Source: CAYXTC01 sp964479375 (GTDB lineage: Bacteria > Patescibacteriota > Minisyncoccia > Minisyncoccales > GWA2-38-27). Taken from it: a stretch of DNA of 53,111 nt. Positions 1 through 7,823 of this stretch are shown here, piece by piece. Position 1 is the stretch's first letter, and each line of letters starts with the position of its first letter. The DNA lies in contig CAYZKD010000004.1 in the NCBI GenBank assembly GCA_964479375.1, positions 1 to 53,111 of the forward strand, read 5' to 3'. A model generated the notes under the pieces. It saw only the letters and a program-made list of their open reading frames with translations, did not search any database and was not told where the DNA came from. The position numbers were made by a program, and so were the translations under genes.

Positions 1-273
1 GGCCTGGCTCTGGTCGAGAAGGACGGAGAGCGGTTCCATATCCGTGCCGACGGCACCCCTGCCTACGAGCAGAGGTACGACCATGTCGGTCCCTTCTCCG
101 AAGGCCTGGCTCTGGTCGAAAAGGACGGAGAGCGGTTCCACATCCGTGCCGACGGCAGTCCTGCTTACGAGCAGAGGTACGACTATGCCGGTTCCTTCTC
201 AGAAGGCCTGGCTCTGGTCGAAAAGGACGGAAAGTGGTTCCACATCCGTCCCGACGGCACCAGGGTGGACTGA
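1..273 (+). CDS. WG-repeat-like protein, C-terminal fragment
   Basis: Reading from base 1 in frame 1 gives 90 residues and a TGA stop at 271-273; the start lies outside the window. The protein is built of 34-residue units (102 bp) beginning at about bases 1, 103 and 205. Each contains a GLALVEKDG segment, a FHIR.DG turn, YEQRYD and a SEG end, which resembles WG/KWG-type beta repeats. The DNA copies are nearly identical, so the array expanded recently or is kept homogeneous. GC is high compared with most neighbours. Function is unknown; such repeats usually form binding surfaces. The reading frame is certain; the family name is a resemblance only. Confidence 0.75.
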   Translation, partial: GLALVEKDGERFHIRADGTPAYEQRYDHVGPFSEGLALVEKDGERFHIRADGSPAYEQRYDYAGSFSEGLALVEKDGKWFHIRPDGTRVD

Positions 274-278
274 CACCA

Positions 279-317
279 AAGCCCTCTTAATCTGAAAGGT
301 TAGGAGGGCTCTTTTTA
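279..317 (+). terminator. Rho-independent terminator after the WG-repeat gene
   Basis: AGCCCTC and GAGGGCT arms with a loop of about 17 nt, followed by CTTTTTAT. It sits 6 nt after the stop codon of the repeat protein. Confidence 0.8.
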
Positions 318-343
318 TGCCGAATAGGTTCTAGCGTCGCCTG

Positions 344-378
344 CTCCCACATTTTTTGGATACTATCGTATAAATTAG
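344..378 (-). repeat. Partial copy of dispersed repeat R1
   Basis: The bases CTCCCACATTTTTTGGATAC followed by TATCGTAT closely match 26537-26565. Read on the minus strand this is the same edge of the GTGGGAGG hairpin repeat found at 4592-4767 and 9707-9880. Only one hairpin arm is present. The rest of 318-503 is leader for the next gene; I see nothing else certain in it. Confidence 0.5.
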
Positions 379-503
379 TACTTTGGCTTGACTCTGGGTT
401 ATAATGATGATGTAATAAGTTATTCTTTCAAGGTGGAAGAATCCCGGTCCTCGGGTAGAGGAAAAATTCGAATTTCGGGCTTTTAGCCTGAAAGGAGAAA
501 ATC

Positions 504-1406
504 ATGGGACGAGTAACGAGTAAGTACGCAGACTGGACAAGAGGACAGGTTGAGGCGCTCATTAACATCATAGGAGAAGAGGATGCAAGAAAGTTGCTGG
601 CCGGCGACATCTCGGCTGATTTCAAAAAGATCGCCCAGAATCTCTTTGACAAACACGGTCGCCGGATTCCCGAAGGCCTGCGGGCCGACGCTTGTGACGC
701 TAACCGGGGATTCCGGCCGTGTCAGCCCGTGCTGAAGACAAAAACAAACTTTGCCAACCGCATCTTGCGGTTGCATGAGTGTCTGAGCACTGACACTGAA
801 GTCACTGCCGAACAGTTAAGGACGGAAACCGAGCGTTTGCTGGTGATCATCGAGAGCAACCCCCAGATTGCTAACATCGCCAACAGCGTCTATCTGCCGG
901 TTGTTCTGCCCGAACTCGTCAACGATGATCTTGGAGCCGAGCTGGAGCTGTATCTGGCAGGCGTTGCCAAGAGTTACGCTAGGACTTTTGGTGATCGGAG
1001 ATTTTATAATCATTGCAAAGGCATCTTGGCGAATAAAGTTAGCATTGTTAACGGAAGCCGGCACGAGCGGCTTATCGCTCGGATGAAGAAGAGGCCTGTT
1101 ATCGGGCTTCACTTCCCGAATCCTCTGCAGGGCTTTTCCGTTAACGCCAGCAGGGAGCAGATGTCAACACTGCCGGAAGGATTTATCCTCTCCGGCATAG
1201 ATACCCTCGTCGCTATGGCGATGTATCCCGACGTCCTGGCACGCAACATGGAGACTCCGATTTTGGACTTAGCCGCTTTGCAATGGCAGTCCGTCGACTA
1301 TTCGTTCTCCTTCGGGACCAGCGACGTTTTGCTCTTCTTCGCCCACATGGCCGGCATGGGCGTCGCCCAAGGCTACCTCTCTGGCGGTCTCTTGTTCCTC
1401 GGGTAG
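504..1406 (+). CDS. Orphan protein of 300 aa, function unknown
   Basis: I do not recognise a named family. The N-terminus (TRGQVEALINIIG, then LLAGDIS, residues about 12-39) resembles a helical opening that recurs in CPR hypothetical proteins. The rest is mixed helix/strand, with a small-residue, Gly-rich hydrophobic C-terminus (GMGVAQGYLSGGLLFLG). It is richer in GC and in CGG/GGC-type codons than the metabolic genes nearby, much like the fragment at 1-273 and the gene at 5261. The start is clear: AAAGGAG lies 6 nt before ATG. That is unusual in this window, where Shine-Dalgarno sites are otherwise almost absent. It is followed by its own terminator. Confidence 0.7.
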   Translation: MGRVTSKYADWTRGQVEALINIIGEEDARKLLAGDISADFKKIAQNLFDKHGRRIPEGLRADACDANRGFRPCQPVLKTKTNFANRILRLHECLSTDTEVTAEQLRTETERLLVIIESNPQIANIANSVYLPVVLPELVNDDLGAELELYLAGVAKSYARTFGDRRFYNHCKGILANKVSIVNGSRHERLIARMKKRPVIGLHFPNPLQGFSVNASREQMSTLPEGFILSGIDTLVAMAMYPDVLARNMETPILDLAALQWQSVDYSFSFGTSDVLLFFAHMAGMGVAQGYLSGGLLFLG

Positions 1407-1460
1407 TGCCGGGCTCTGGCTCTTTGCCTCCTTGCTCCCCAGCGAATTTTTCAAAATACC

Positions 1461-1491
1461 GAGGCGTAACAAATGTTGCGCCTCTTTTTTT
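1461..1491 (+). terminator. Rho-independent terminator
   Basis: GAGGCG and CGCCTC arms, extended by TAAC/GTTG, followed by seven T residues. It lies 55 nt after the stop codon at 1406 and before rarA. Confidence 0.85.
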
Positions 1492-1569
1492 AATATGAAA
1501 AGAATAAGGGTTTTTCGTTTGAAAAAAGGGTTTTTAAGGGGTAAGGTGAAGTATAAGGAATAATTTTTA

Positions 1570-2697
1570 ATGGAACCTTTAGCCTCAAAAATTAGGCCCA
1601 AAACCTTGGAAGGTTTTGTGGGACAAGAGCATCTGGCAGGGAAAGGGAAACCTCTTAATGTTGCTATTGAGCAGAAACACTTGTTTTCTTTTATTCTCTG
1701 GGGTCCTCCCGGATCCGGAAAGACCACTTTGGCTAAGATATACGCCAGCGGTTTGGATGCTGAATTATACGAGCTGTCTGCGGTTTCTGCCGGGAAGTCA
1801 GACATCAAGAAAATATTAAATGAAGACACAGAAGGGTCTCCTAAAATCTTGTTCTTGGACGAAATTCACCGCTTTAACAAGTCCCAGCAGGACTTTCTGC
1901 TCCCTTACGTGGAGAAGGGGGATATAACGCTGATCGGGGCTACAACGGAAAACCCGAGTTTTGAAGTAATCTCGCCCCTGCTTTCCAGGTGCAGGGTTTT
2001 TGTTCTGAACGAACTTTCAGAAGAAAACATGAGAGACATTGTTAAAAGAACCGGCTTTAAAATGGACGAGGAGGCAGAGGGCTGGCTCGTTAACATGGCA
2101 AACGGGGACGCCAGGCAGGCGATCACAATGCTTGAGAATACAAGCAAGCTTTACAAAAAGATAACAGTGGAGAATTTGAAGAACACTCTCCAATCAAAGT
2201 TTTTAAGATACGACAAGGCAGGGGAGGAGCACTACAACATTATCTCAGCTTTCATTAAAAGCATGAGAGCAAGCCAGGCAGACGCCGCCCTTTATTATCT
2301 GGCCAGAATGATTGAGGCAGGTGAAGACCCCAAGTTTATAGCCAGAAGAATGGTTATTTTCGCTTCAGAGGATATAGGGCTGGCCCATCCTACGGCCCTA
2401 GTAGTGGCCAATGACGTATTCCGGGCAGTGGAAACAATAGGGCTGCCAGAGTGCGGGATTAATCTGGCCCACGGGGTTGCTTATTTGTGCGGTTGCAAAA
2501 AAGACAGAAGGGCTTACGAGGCGTATATGAAGGCCGCAGAGGATGCAAAAAAGCACGGGAACCTTCCCGTACCCTTAAAATTAAGAAACCCGGAGACAAA
2601 ACTTATGAGAGAAATGGATTACGGCAAAGGATACGAGAAATATTCCAAAGAGTCCTTTTTGCCCAAAGAACTAAAGAACAAAAAATATCTTAAATAA
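1570..2697 (+). CDS. rarA: Replication-associated recombination protein A (RarA/MgsA AAA+ ATPase)
   Basis: 375 aa, slightly shorter than typical RarA. Walker A GPPGSGKT is at residues 45-52 and Walker B ILFLDEIH at 93-100. ATTENPSFE and the sensor/Arg-finger segment LLSRCR follow. The C-terminal half has the RarA/WRNIP1 signatures KSMRASQADAALYYLARMI and ASEDIGLAHP. Members are tetrameric clamp-loader-like ATPases that act at stalled forks. The ATG is preceded by AT-rich sequence without a Shine-Dalgarno site; TATAAG lies about 11 nt upstream as a possible -10. The gene stands alone, after a terminator and ahead of a small membrane protein. Confidence 0.95.
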   Translation: MEPLASKIRPKTLEGFVGQEHLAGKGKPLNVAIEQKHLFSFILWGPPGSGKTTLAKIYASGLDAELYELSAVSAGKSDIKKILNEDTEGSPKILFLDEIHRFNKSQQDFLLPYVEKGDITLIGATTENPSFEVISPLLSRCRVFVLNELSEENMRDIVKRTGFKMDEEAEGWLVNMANGDARQAITMLENTSKLYKKITVENLKNTLQSKFLRYDKAGEEHYNIISAFIKSMRASQADAALYYLARMIEAGEDPKFIARRMVIFASEDIGLAHPTALVVANDVFRAVETIGLPECGINLAHGVAYLCGCKKDRRAYEAYMKAAEDAKKHGNLPVPLKLRNPETKLMREMDYGKGYEKYSKESFLPKELKNKKYLK

Positions 2698-2722
2698 AGG
2701 CCGTTTTAATCAATAGAAAAAT

Positions 2723-2917
2723 ATGAAATTTTCTCTTAACTCGAAAATTCAAAAAATGGACTGGCTGGACATGGGGCTGGTTAAGTTCAGCTGCATAGTT
2801 TTTGGGATTATTCTTGCCGCATTGCTTCCGGAACTGCGAGAGATAAATCTTTGGTGGTTGCTATTGGCAGTTCTTGTTTTGGCGATAAGGCCTCTTTACA
2901 GAGTTTATCTCCGATAG
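2723..2917 (+). CDS. Small membrane protein, 64 aa, unknown function
   Basis: A short charged N-terminus (KFSLNSKIQKMDWLDMGLVK) is followed by two predicted membrane segments: about residues 20-37 (FSCIVFGIILAALLPEL) and 42-58 (LWWLLLAVLVLAIRPLY). The second ends in Arg/Tyr, consistent with the positive-inside rule. The gene begins 26 nt after rarA and may share its transcript. Small two-helix proteins of this type are frequent in CPR genomes, but I cannot name a family. Confidence rests on the membrane pattern and position. Confidence 0.6.
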   Translation: MKFSLNSKIQKMDWLDMGLVKFSCIVFGIILAALLPELREINLWWLLLAVLVLAIRPLYRVYLR

Positions 2918-3097
2918 GGTTGATTTTTCTTTGGCTTTTCTTTTTCTAGAAAAAGAGTTGGTCTGGGAACAGGCCCTTGAGAATCAGAGAGAAGAGAGTG
3001 ACAGAGAACCCAGAAGACGCTGATTTTGCGGTGGCTTTCGTTTTCGGCATCAGTCTGCCATTTTATTGCTGGCTAAACTGAAAAAGATAGGAGAAAA
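2918..3097 (+). other. Gene-poor stretch with a possible unannotated small peptide
   Basis: An open frame lacking an ATG runs to the TGA at 3079-3081. Its tail reads EDADFAVAFVFGISLPFYCWLN, with GTG or TTG as the only possible starts. It could be a small membrane peptide or chance; I cannot decide. Nothing else is visible here. Confidence 0.25.
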
Positions 3098-3235
3098 ATG
3101 AGAATAAAAAAGATATTCTCAATTGGAAAAAGAGCGTGCTTTGACGTTTTTCTTGCTATTTTAGGAATTATTATCCCGGCAATCTTTTTTGTGAGTCTTG
3201 TCGTCGGCTTAATCGACGGGTGTCAGGGACAATAA
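3098..3235 (+). CDS. Small membrane peptide, 45 aa
   Basis: ATG at 3098 and TAA at 3233-3235. A basic N-terminus (MRIKKIFSIGKRA) precedes one hydrophobic segment (FLAILGIIIPAIFFVSLVVGL), giving a single-pass protein. TAGGAG lies 5 nt before the ATG, one of only three clear Shine-Dalgarno-like sites in this window. A strong terminator overlaps the stop codon, which supports a real transcription unit. No family recognised. Confidence 0.45.
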   Translation: MRIKKIFSIGKRACFDVFLAILGIIIPAIFFVSLVVGLIDGCQGQ

Positions 3236-3266
3236 AAAAGCCCTTTTTAAAAGAAAGGCTTTTTTA
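3234..3266 (+). terminator. Rho-independent terminator
   Basis: AAAAAAGCC and GGCTTTTTT arms around an A/T-rich loop, starting at the stop codon of the 45-aa ORF. It could work in both directions. Confidence 0.8.
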
Positions 3267-3295
3267 TTCTTTTAAGATGTTATAGAATCTTAATA

Positions 3296-4087
3296 ATGGC
3301 AGAATATATTATTTCCGGGATTATTCAGGGAATTACAGAGTGGCTTCCCGTGAGCTCTGAGGGAATGCTTGTTTTAATTAAGGCAAACTTTTTTAATAAA
3401 AATTTTGAGATAGGAGAGGCAATTCAGTACGCCCTTTTCCTGCATCTGGGGACTTTCTTTTCAGCCCTTATTTACTTCAGGAAAGAAGTAATAAGGATTA
3501 TCAAGGATATTTTTAGGTATAAAAATATTTCCAAAGATAAGAAAAACCTTATCTGGTTTTATCTCCTTGTTACTGTATTCAGCGGAATAGTCGCCCTTTC
3601 TATCTTAAAAGTTTTAGAAGTGGCACTGGGAAATTTTAAGGTTACAGGAAAACTTGTTACTTTGGGCATCGGAGTTCTTTTGATTTTGACGGCGCTTATC
3701 CAGTTCAAGAAAAGAGTCGGGCTTAGAACAGAAAAAGAGATTACCAAAAAAGACGGGGTTTTACTGGGAATAATACAGGGGTTTTCTATTCTGCCCGGAT
3801 TGTCCAGATCAGGGCTTACTGTGGCAGGACTTCTTCTTAGAAGGTTTCAAGATACAGACGCTTTAAAATTAAGCTTTATTATGAGTTTGCCCGTGGTGCT
3901 GGGGGGTAACATAGTTCTTAATCTGGACCGAATGGTGTTTGATTTTAATTCTTTGATGGGTTTTTCTGTTTCCTTTTTTCTTGGCATTATTACAATTCAT
4001 TTTTTGATGAAACTGACAAAGAAAGTAAATTTTGCATGGTTTGTTTTGCTTTTTGCCCTAATAACTATAATTTCAGTTTTTATTTAA
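3296..4087 (+). CDS. uppP: Undecaprenyl-diphosphatase UppP (BacA family)
   Basis: 263 aa, the normal family length, and polytopic throughout. The two conserved active-site segments are present: EWLPVSSEG at residues 15-23 and LPGLSRSG at 166-173. UppP dephosphorylates undecaprenyl diphosphate at the membrane and returns the lipid carrier to peptidoglycan and glycan synthesis. It fits the intact wall machinery in this window (MreC, MreD, PBP2, lytic enzyme). A TATAGA box ends about 9 nt before ATG and no Shine-Dalgarno site is visible, so the mRNA may have almost no leader. Confidence 0.95.
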   Translation: MAEYIISGIIQGITEWLPVSSEGMLVLIKANFFNKNFEIGEAIQYALFLHLGTFFSALIYFRKEVIRIIKDIFRYKNISKDKKNLIWFYLLVTVFSGIVALSILKVLEVALGNFKVTGKLVTLGIGVLLILTALIQFKKRVGLRTEKEITKKDGVLLGIIQGFSILPGLSRSGLTVAGLLLRRFQDTDALKLSFIMSLPVVLGGNIVLNLDRMVFDFNSLMGFSVSFFLGIITIHFLMKLTKKVNFAWFVLLFALITIISVFI

Positions 4088-4148
4088 TTGACAAAACTAA
4101 TTTAGGGATTAAGATGCCGTTGTACCTTAAAAAGAAAGGAAAAAGAGA

Positions 4149-4562
4149 ATGGACAGACAGCAAAGGATGGAAGAGGTTTCTTCAAGAGAGCATTTTCACT
4201 GCTTTGCTTGCGGGGACTCAGGACAGGGGTTGGATCTTAAATTTCAGGCTCTAGAGAACGGCGGCGTGGAAGCGGTTTTTAACTGCTCCAGCGCTTATCA
4301 GGGTTATGACGGAATAATCCAGGGCGGAATAGTGGTCTGCCTTATGGATGCTGCTATGGCAAACTGCCTCTTTTCCTATAACCACCGCGTTCTCACAGGA
4401 AAACTGAAGGTTCGCTTTAAGCGCCCTCTTTTAATACGGAGAAAAGCCGTAGTGGGAGCTGAGATAAAAAAGAAGCGGCCTCCTTTGTTTGTGGTAAAAG
4501 CCTGGATTATCCAGGATGATGTTGTTAAAGCCCAAGCCGAGGGCGAGTTCTTAGAGAAATAA
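4149..4562 (+). CDS. Hotdog-fold thioesterase (PaaI-like)
   Basis: 137 aa. The N-terminal HFHCFACG segment is followed by the hotdog pattern YQGYDGIIQGGIVVCLMDAAMA, the hydrophobic helix with the family's HGG-like turn here read as IQGG. Strands FKRPLLIRRKAVVGAEI and VVKAQAEGEF follow. Related proteins hydrolyse acyl-CoA thioesters; the substrate here cannot be read from the sequence. The start at 4149 is favoured because the Cys-containing N-terminus is included; ATG at 4167 is an alternative. It ends at a strong terminator. Confidence 0.8.
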   Translation: MDRQQRMEEVSSREHFHCFACGDSGQGLDLKFQALENGGVEAVFNCSSAYQGYDGIIQGGIVVCLMDAAMANCLFSYNHRVLTGKLKVRFKRPLLIRRKAVVGAEIKKKRPPLFVVKAWIIQDDVVKAQAEGEFLEK

Positions 4563-4588
4563 AGCCCGCATTATGCGGGCTTTTTTTG
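4561..4588 (+). terminator. Rho-independent terminator
   Basis: AAGCCCGCA and TGCGGGCTT arms with a TTA loop region and a run of seven T, immediately after the thioesterase stop. Confidence 0.9.
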
Positions 4589-4591
4589 TTC

Positions 4592-4767
4592 AAGCCATGA
4601 AATATAATAGATAGCTGATTAATTGTCTTTTTTCTTAAATACTCTTGCCATTTTTCAGTAAAATGTGGGAGGACGGGCCTCCCACAATCTGACTGATTTT
4701 AGCCAATCATTAACTGATTCATTTTGCAATATAATTCAATGATTTATACTGTAAAGCGTGCCATGGG
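4592..4767 (+). repeat. Dispersed intergenic repeat R1, copy 1
   Basis: About 175 bp that align with 9707-9880 over nearly their whole length, from AAGCCATGAAATAT to TGCCAT. The core is a perfect 9-bp hairpin (TGTGGGAGG, loop ACGGG, CCTCCCACA), followed by AATCTGACT, AGCCAATCATTAACTGAT and GATTTATACTGTAAAG. Both full copies lie just upstream of a gene in the same orientation. The TATACT near the 3' end could serve as a -10. Inverted or partial copies are at 26511-26570 and 344-378. Confidence 0.85.
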
Positions 4768-4820
4768 GATGCTTTTTATTTGTAAATAAATGCTTTTTTT
4801 GTAAACTAAAGAGTAAAGAT

Positions 4821-5198
4821 ATGACTATTGAAGAATTTGAAAAAGTAGTGGCCAAAGCGGTTGAGAGTATCCCGGAGAGATTTTTGAAGAAATTGGAAAA
4901 TGTAGAGATTTGTGTTGAGGAAAATCCTACTTCGGAGCAACAGAGGAATCTGGGAAAAAACTCTTTAATATTCGGTCTCTACCAAGGAGTGCCCAAGACC
5001 AAAAGATGGCATTACGGACAGGTTCTTCCTGACAAGATAACTGTCTTCAAAGAACCCATTGAAAGGATTTGCCTTACCAGAAAGGAAGTGGAAGAAAAAA
5101 TAAAAAATGTTGTTTGGCACGAAATAGCCCATCATTTTGGCATGGGAGAGGACAGGGTGAGGAAAGCTGAAAAGAGAAGGGTTGACGAGAGTTGCTAA
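4821..5198 (+). CDS. Small zincin-like metallopeptidase (DUF1025/PF06262-like)
   Basis: 125 aa from ATG 4821. HEIAH at residues 100-104 is the zinc motif, with a GMGEDR segment after it that may supply the third ligand. Preceding features (TVFKEPIER, then TRKEVEEKIKNVVWHEIAHHFGM) follow the small metallopeptidase family that has a single zincin fold. The start at 4821 is chosen over an upstream in-frame ATG at 4758, whose extension would lie in the R1 repeat border and shows no conservation. Substrate unknown. Confidence 0.8.
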   Translation: MTIEEFEKVVAKAVESIPERFLKKLENVEICVEENPTSEQQRNLGKNSLIFGLYQGVPKTKRWHYGQVLPDKITVFKEPIERICLTRKEVEEKIKNVVWHEIAHHFGMGEDRVRKAEKRRVDESC

Positions 5199-5260
5199 AT
5201 ATGCCATCATTTTAATAGTGTTAATCTTGCTTTGTCCTTTCTAAACTTAGGAGAAGAAGA

Positions 5261-5560
5261 ATGTCCAGACAATCTAGCAGGTTCCAGGCCGTGAACAGCG
5301 GGCGGGGTCCGCGGTGCGCCATTGACGGACAGTGCTTTGACGCAGGCGGCATCTGCAATCGCGGCCACGGACAGGGAGAGATCTATTCGATCCCTATTAC
5401 CGTAGTTGAGAAAACAGATGTTCCCGAAAAAGTGGAGGTCGTCTGCGAGCCCTTTGCGAATCGCTGCAGCCTCTGCGGCGCTTTCTTCGACGAAGATGGT
5501 GATGTTTGCGGAGGACCGGCTCGGCACATTATCGGGCAGAAGTATTCAGTCCGGGGTTGA
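5261..5560 (+). CDS. Cys-rich small protein, possible zinc ribbon
   Basis: 99 aa with Cys pairs: C.IDGQC near residues 19-25, a further Cys, then CSLCGAFFDEDGDVCGG and a trailing His toward the C-terminus. This suggests one or two metal sites. No family recognised. GC-rich and CGC/GGC-rich codons contrast with the neighbours, and TTAGGAG sits 7 nt before ATG. In both respects it resembles the orphan gene at 504. It is a single-gene unit with its own terminator. It might be a recent acquisition or a fast-evolving lineage-specific gene. Confidence 0.6.
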   Translation: MSRQSSRFQAVNSGRGPRCAIDGQCFDAGGICNRGHGQGEIYSIPITVVEKTDVPEKVEVVCEPFANRCSLCGAFFDEDGDVCGGPARHIIGQKYSVRG

Positions 5561-5568
5561 TCTTTCCC

Positions 5569-5603
5569 AAGCCCTCCCGTAAATCTAAGGGGGGCTTTTT
5601 TTA
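5569..5603 (+). terminator. Rho-independent terminator
   Basis: AAGCCCTCC and GGGGGGCTT arms followed by T-rich sequence, just after the Cys-rich ORF. Confidence 0.85.
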
Positions 5604-5663
5604 TGCTGAAACCATTTGCGTTTGCAAAAACTATGGGTTAGAATATAAGATAAATTAAGAAAT

Positions 5664-6944
5664 ATGGTTAAAAAGAAGAAAACTACTCAGAAAAAGAAAA
5701 GGGTTCCCGGAAAAACGGAAGACAATGTTCCCAAGCCCAAGATTAAAATCATTGGAATCGGCGGCGGCGGGGGAACAATTGTTTCGGAGATTGCTTCCAG
5801 AGTAAAAAAGGCAAACTTTGTAGTAGCCAATACAGACACCCAGTCTCTTAAAAGGGCGAGCAGGAAAGCGAAGAAGTTTCCTTTCGGCAAAGAGTTGACT
5901 CAGGGCTTGGGGACGGGTATGGATATTGAGGTTGCTTCAGCCGCAGCAGAGAATTCCAAAGAGAAGATAAAAAAGATGATGGAGGGGCAGGATCTGTGTA
6001 TTCTTGTTGCTTCTTTGGGCGGGGGGACAGGATCTGGAGCAAGCCCCTTGTTTGCCAAGATTTCCAGGAGTTTAGGCAATCTTACCTACGGCATTTTTAC
6101 TCTTCCTTTCGAATTTGAGGGAAAGAAAAAGGCGGAAATTGCCAAGGAAGCACTAAAGAAGATAACGCCCAATGTCAATGCCTATACCGTCTTTCCCAAC
6201 GAAAGAATTTTTCAGATTATTGATAAGAATAACCCCTTGAGCGCGGCTCTTTCTGCTATTAACGAGAAGATGGGAAACAACCTAGAGGGCCTGATCGAAA
6301 TGATTTATCTGCCTGCTCTGATAAATATCGATTTTGCGGATCTTAGAACTATTTTTAAGGGCAGGGGAAGGCTGGCTTATTTAAATACAGTAGATATTGA
6401 GGGGCCCGAAAAAGAGGAAGTGGTCAGGAAAATAGTTTCCAGCCCGCTTTATCCCTATACTATCAGGGGAGCAAAAAGCATTTTATACAATATTTCGGGA
6501 AGCAAGGAACTTCAGTTAGATCAGGTGGCCCACCTTTCCAAAATAATTAACGAAGCAGTAAACAGAAAAGCAAAGATTATTTTTGGGGTAAGCCAGAATA
6601 ATAAACTAAGAAGCGATATCAGATTGACCCTGCTTGCCCTGGGCTGTTCTGCTAAAGAGTTTCTTCCTGTTGATAAAGATGTGGAGCAGCCTAAAATCGT
6701 AAAGAAAAAGAAAACAGTCCCTGTCAATAAAAAAAAGAAGGCTCCCAATTCTCCCAAACTAAAAAAGACAGCAATCCAAAAAAAGAAATTAATTAAGGAA
6801 ACGGGGGAAGAGCTGAAGAAGAAAAAAAGAAAGACCGGGGTCCAGGTAAAAAAAGAGGAAGAGAAGGCAGAAAAAGAGCTTTTACAGAGAGAAGAAATAT
6901 GGGAGGTTCCTGCTATTTTAAGAAAAAGGGATAAAAACCTTTAA
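5664..6944 (+). CDS. ftsZ: Cell division protein FtsZ, with Lys-rich extensions
   Basis: 426 aa. After a basic N-terminal arm (about residues 1-27), the GTPase core starts with IKIIGIGGGGG. The tubulin signature GGGTGSG is at 119-125, and the synergy-loop region contains INIDFADLRTIF. The core ends near residue 340 and is followed by a very basic linker rich in KKK. The C-terminus EEIWEVPAILRKR matches the FtsZ C-terminal peptide (D.PAFLR type) that binds FtsA and other partners. A likely promoter is TTGCGT, 17 nt, TAGAAT, ending 19 nt before the ATG. Seven nt separate it from galU. Confidence 0.93.
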   Translation: MVKKKKTTQKKKRVPGKTEDNVPKPKIKIIGIGGGGGTIVSEIASRVKKANFVVANTDTQSLKRASRKAKKFPFGKELTQGLGTGMDIEVASAAAENSKEKIKKMMEGQDLCILVASLGGGTGSGASPLFAKISRSLGNLTYGIFTLPFEFEGKKKAEIAKEALKKITPNVNAYTVFPNERIFQIIDKNNPLSAALSAINEKMGNNLEGLIEMIYLPALINIDFADLRTIFKGRGRLAYLNTVDIEGPEKEEVVRKIVSSPLYPYTIRGAKSILYNISGSKELQLDQVAHLSKIINEAVNRKAKIIFGVSQNNKLRSDIRLTLLALGCSAKEFLPVDKDVEQPKIVKKKKTVPVNKKKKAPNSPKLKKTAIQKKKLIKETGEELKKKKRKTGVQVKKEEEKAEKELLQREEIWEVPAILRKRDKNL

Positions 6945-6950
6945 TAATTT

Positions 6951-7823
6951 ATGGAGATCAAAAAAGCAATTATTCCTTTAGCCGGCATGGGAACCCGCTT
7001 TCTTCCTTTGTCAAAAGTAGTCCCCAAAGAGTTATGGCCTCTGGCCGGCAGGCCGGTAGTGGAGAGAATTATCAGAGAGGCCAAAGACTCGGGCATAAGC
7101 CAAATAATTTTTGTAGTAAGTCCGGAAAATAAAAAAATACTCGAATACTTAAAGCCTTCTGCCAAAATAGAAGGGATCTTGAGAGAGAAGAAGAGAGAAA
7201 AACTTTTAAAAGAATACAAAGAATTCGAGCAATTCGTTAAAGATCTTTCTTTTTCTTATGTTATTCAGAAGACCCCAAAAGGAGACGGGCATGCCATTTT
7301 ACAGGCAGCGAAAGAGGCGGGAAAAGAACCCGTGGCCTGCCTTTTTGCAGATGATATTGTAGACTCGAAGACTCCTTGTCTTGCTCAGTTGAAGAAGACA
7401 TTTAGTACTTGCCAAAAGCCCGTACTCTCCCTCTATTCTGTCTCAGGGCAGAGGATTTCTTCTTACGGTGCGGTCGGGGTGGAAAAAATAGCCAATCGAT
7501 ACTATAAGATAAAAGAGATCGTTGAAAAACCCTCCCCTGAAGAGGCTCCTTCTAATTTTGCCACGATCGGAAAGTATATTCTGACTCCGGAGGTTTTTAA
7601 ATACCTTAAGGAAACAAAGCCCAATGCCAAAAAAGAAATAATTTTGGCTGAGGCTCTTTCTGCTATGTTAAAAGACGGCAAGATGATTTATGGATATGAA
7701 ATAGAGGGCAGATGGCTGGAGTGCGGAGATAAAGCATCCTGGATGAAATCAAACCTCTATTTTTCTTTAAGGGATCCGGAATTGGGCCCTGAGATGAAGG
7801 AGTTTTTAAAAGATATCAAATGA
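6951..7823 (+). CDS. galU: UTP-glucose-1-phosphate uridylyltransferase
   Basis: 290 aa, the usual GalU length. The nucleotidyltransferase motif PLAGMGTRFLPLSK and the substrate motif VPKELWPLAGRPV lie at residues 9-36. Later motifs are GDGHAILQA, FADDIVD and EKPSPEEAPSNFATIGKYIL. It makes UDP-glucose for surface glycans. The gene starts 7 nt after ftsZ and overlaps nnrD by ATGA, so the three are probably co-transcribed. No Shine-Dalgarno site is visible before the ATG. Confidence 0.95.
   Translation: MEIKKAIIPLAGMGTRFLPLSKVVPKELWPLAGRPVVERIIREAKDSGISQIIFVVSPENKKILEYLKPSAKIEGILREKKREKLLKEYKEFEQFVKDLSFSYVIQKTPKGDGHAILQAAKEAGKEPVACLFADDIVDSKTPCLAQLKKTFSTCQKPVLSLYSVSGQRISSYGAVGVEKIANRYYKIKEIVEKPSPEEAPSNFATIGKYILTPEVFKYLKETKPNAKKEIILAEALSAMLKDGKMIYGYEIEGRWLECGDKASWMKSNLYFSLRDPELGPEMKEFLKDIK

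Noticed and set aside
1..295. CRISPR-like array at the window start
   Set aside because: The 102-bp period is in frame and encodes 34-aa units; there are no short spacers.
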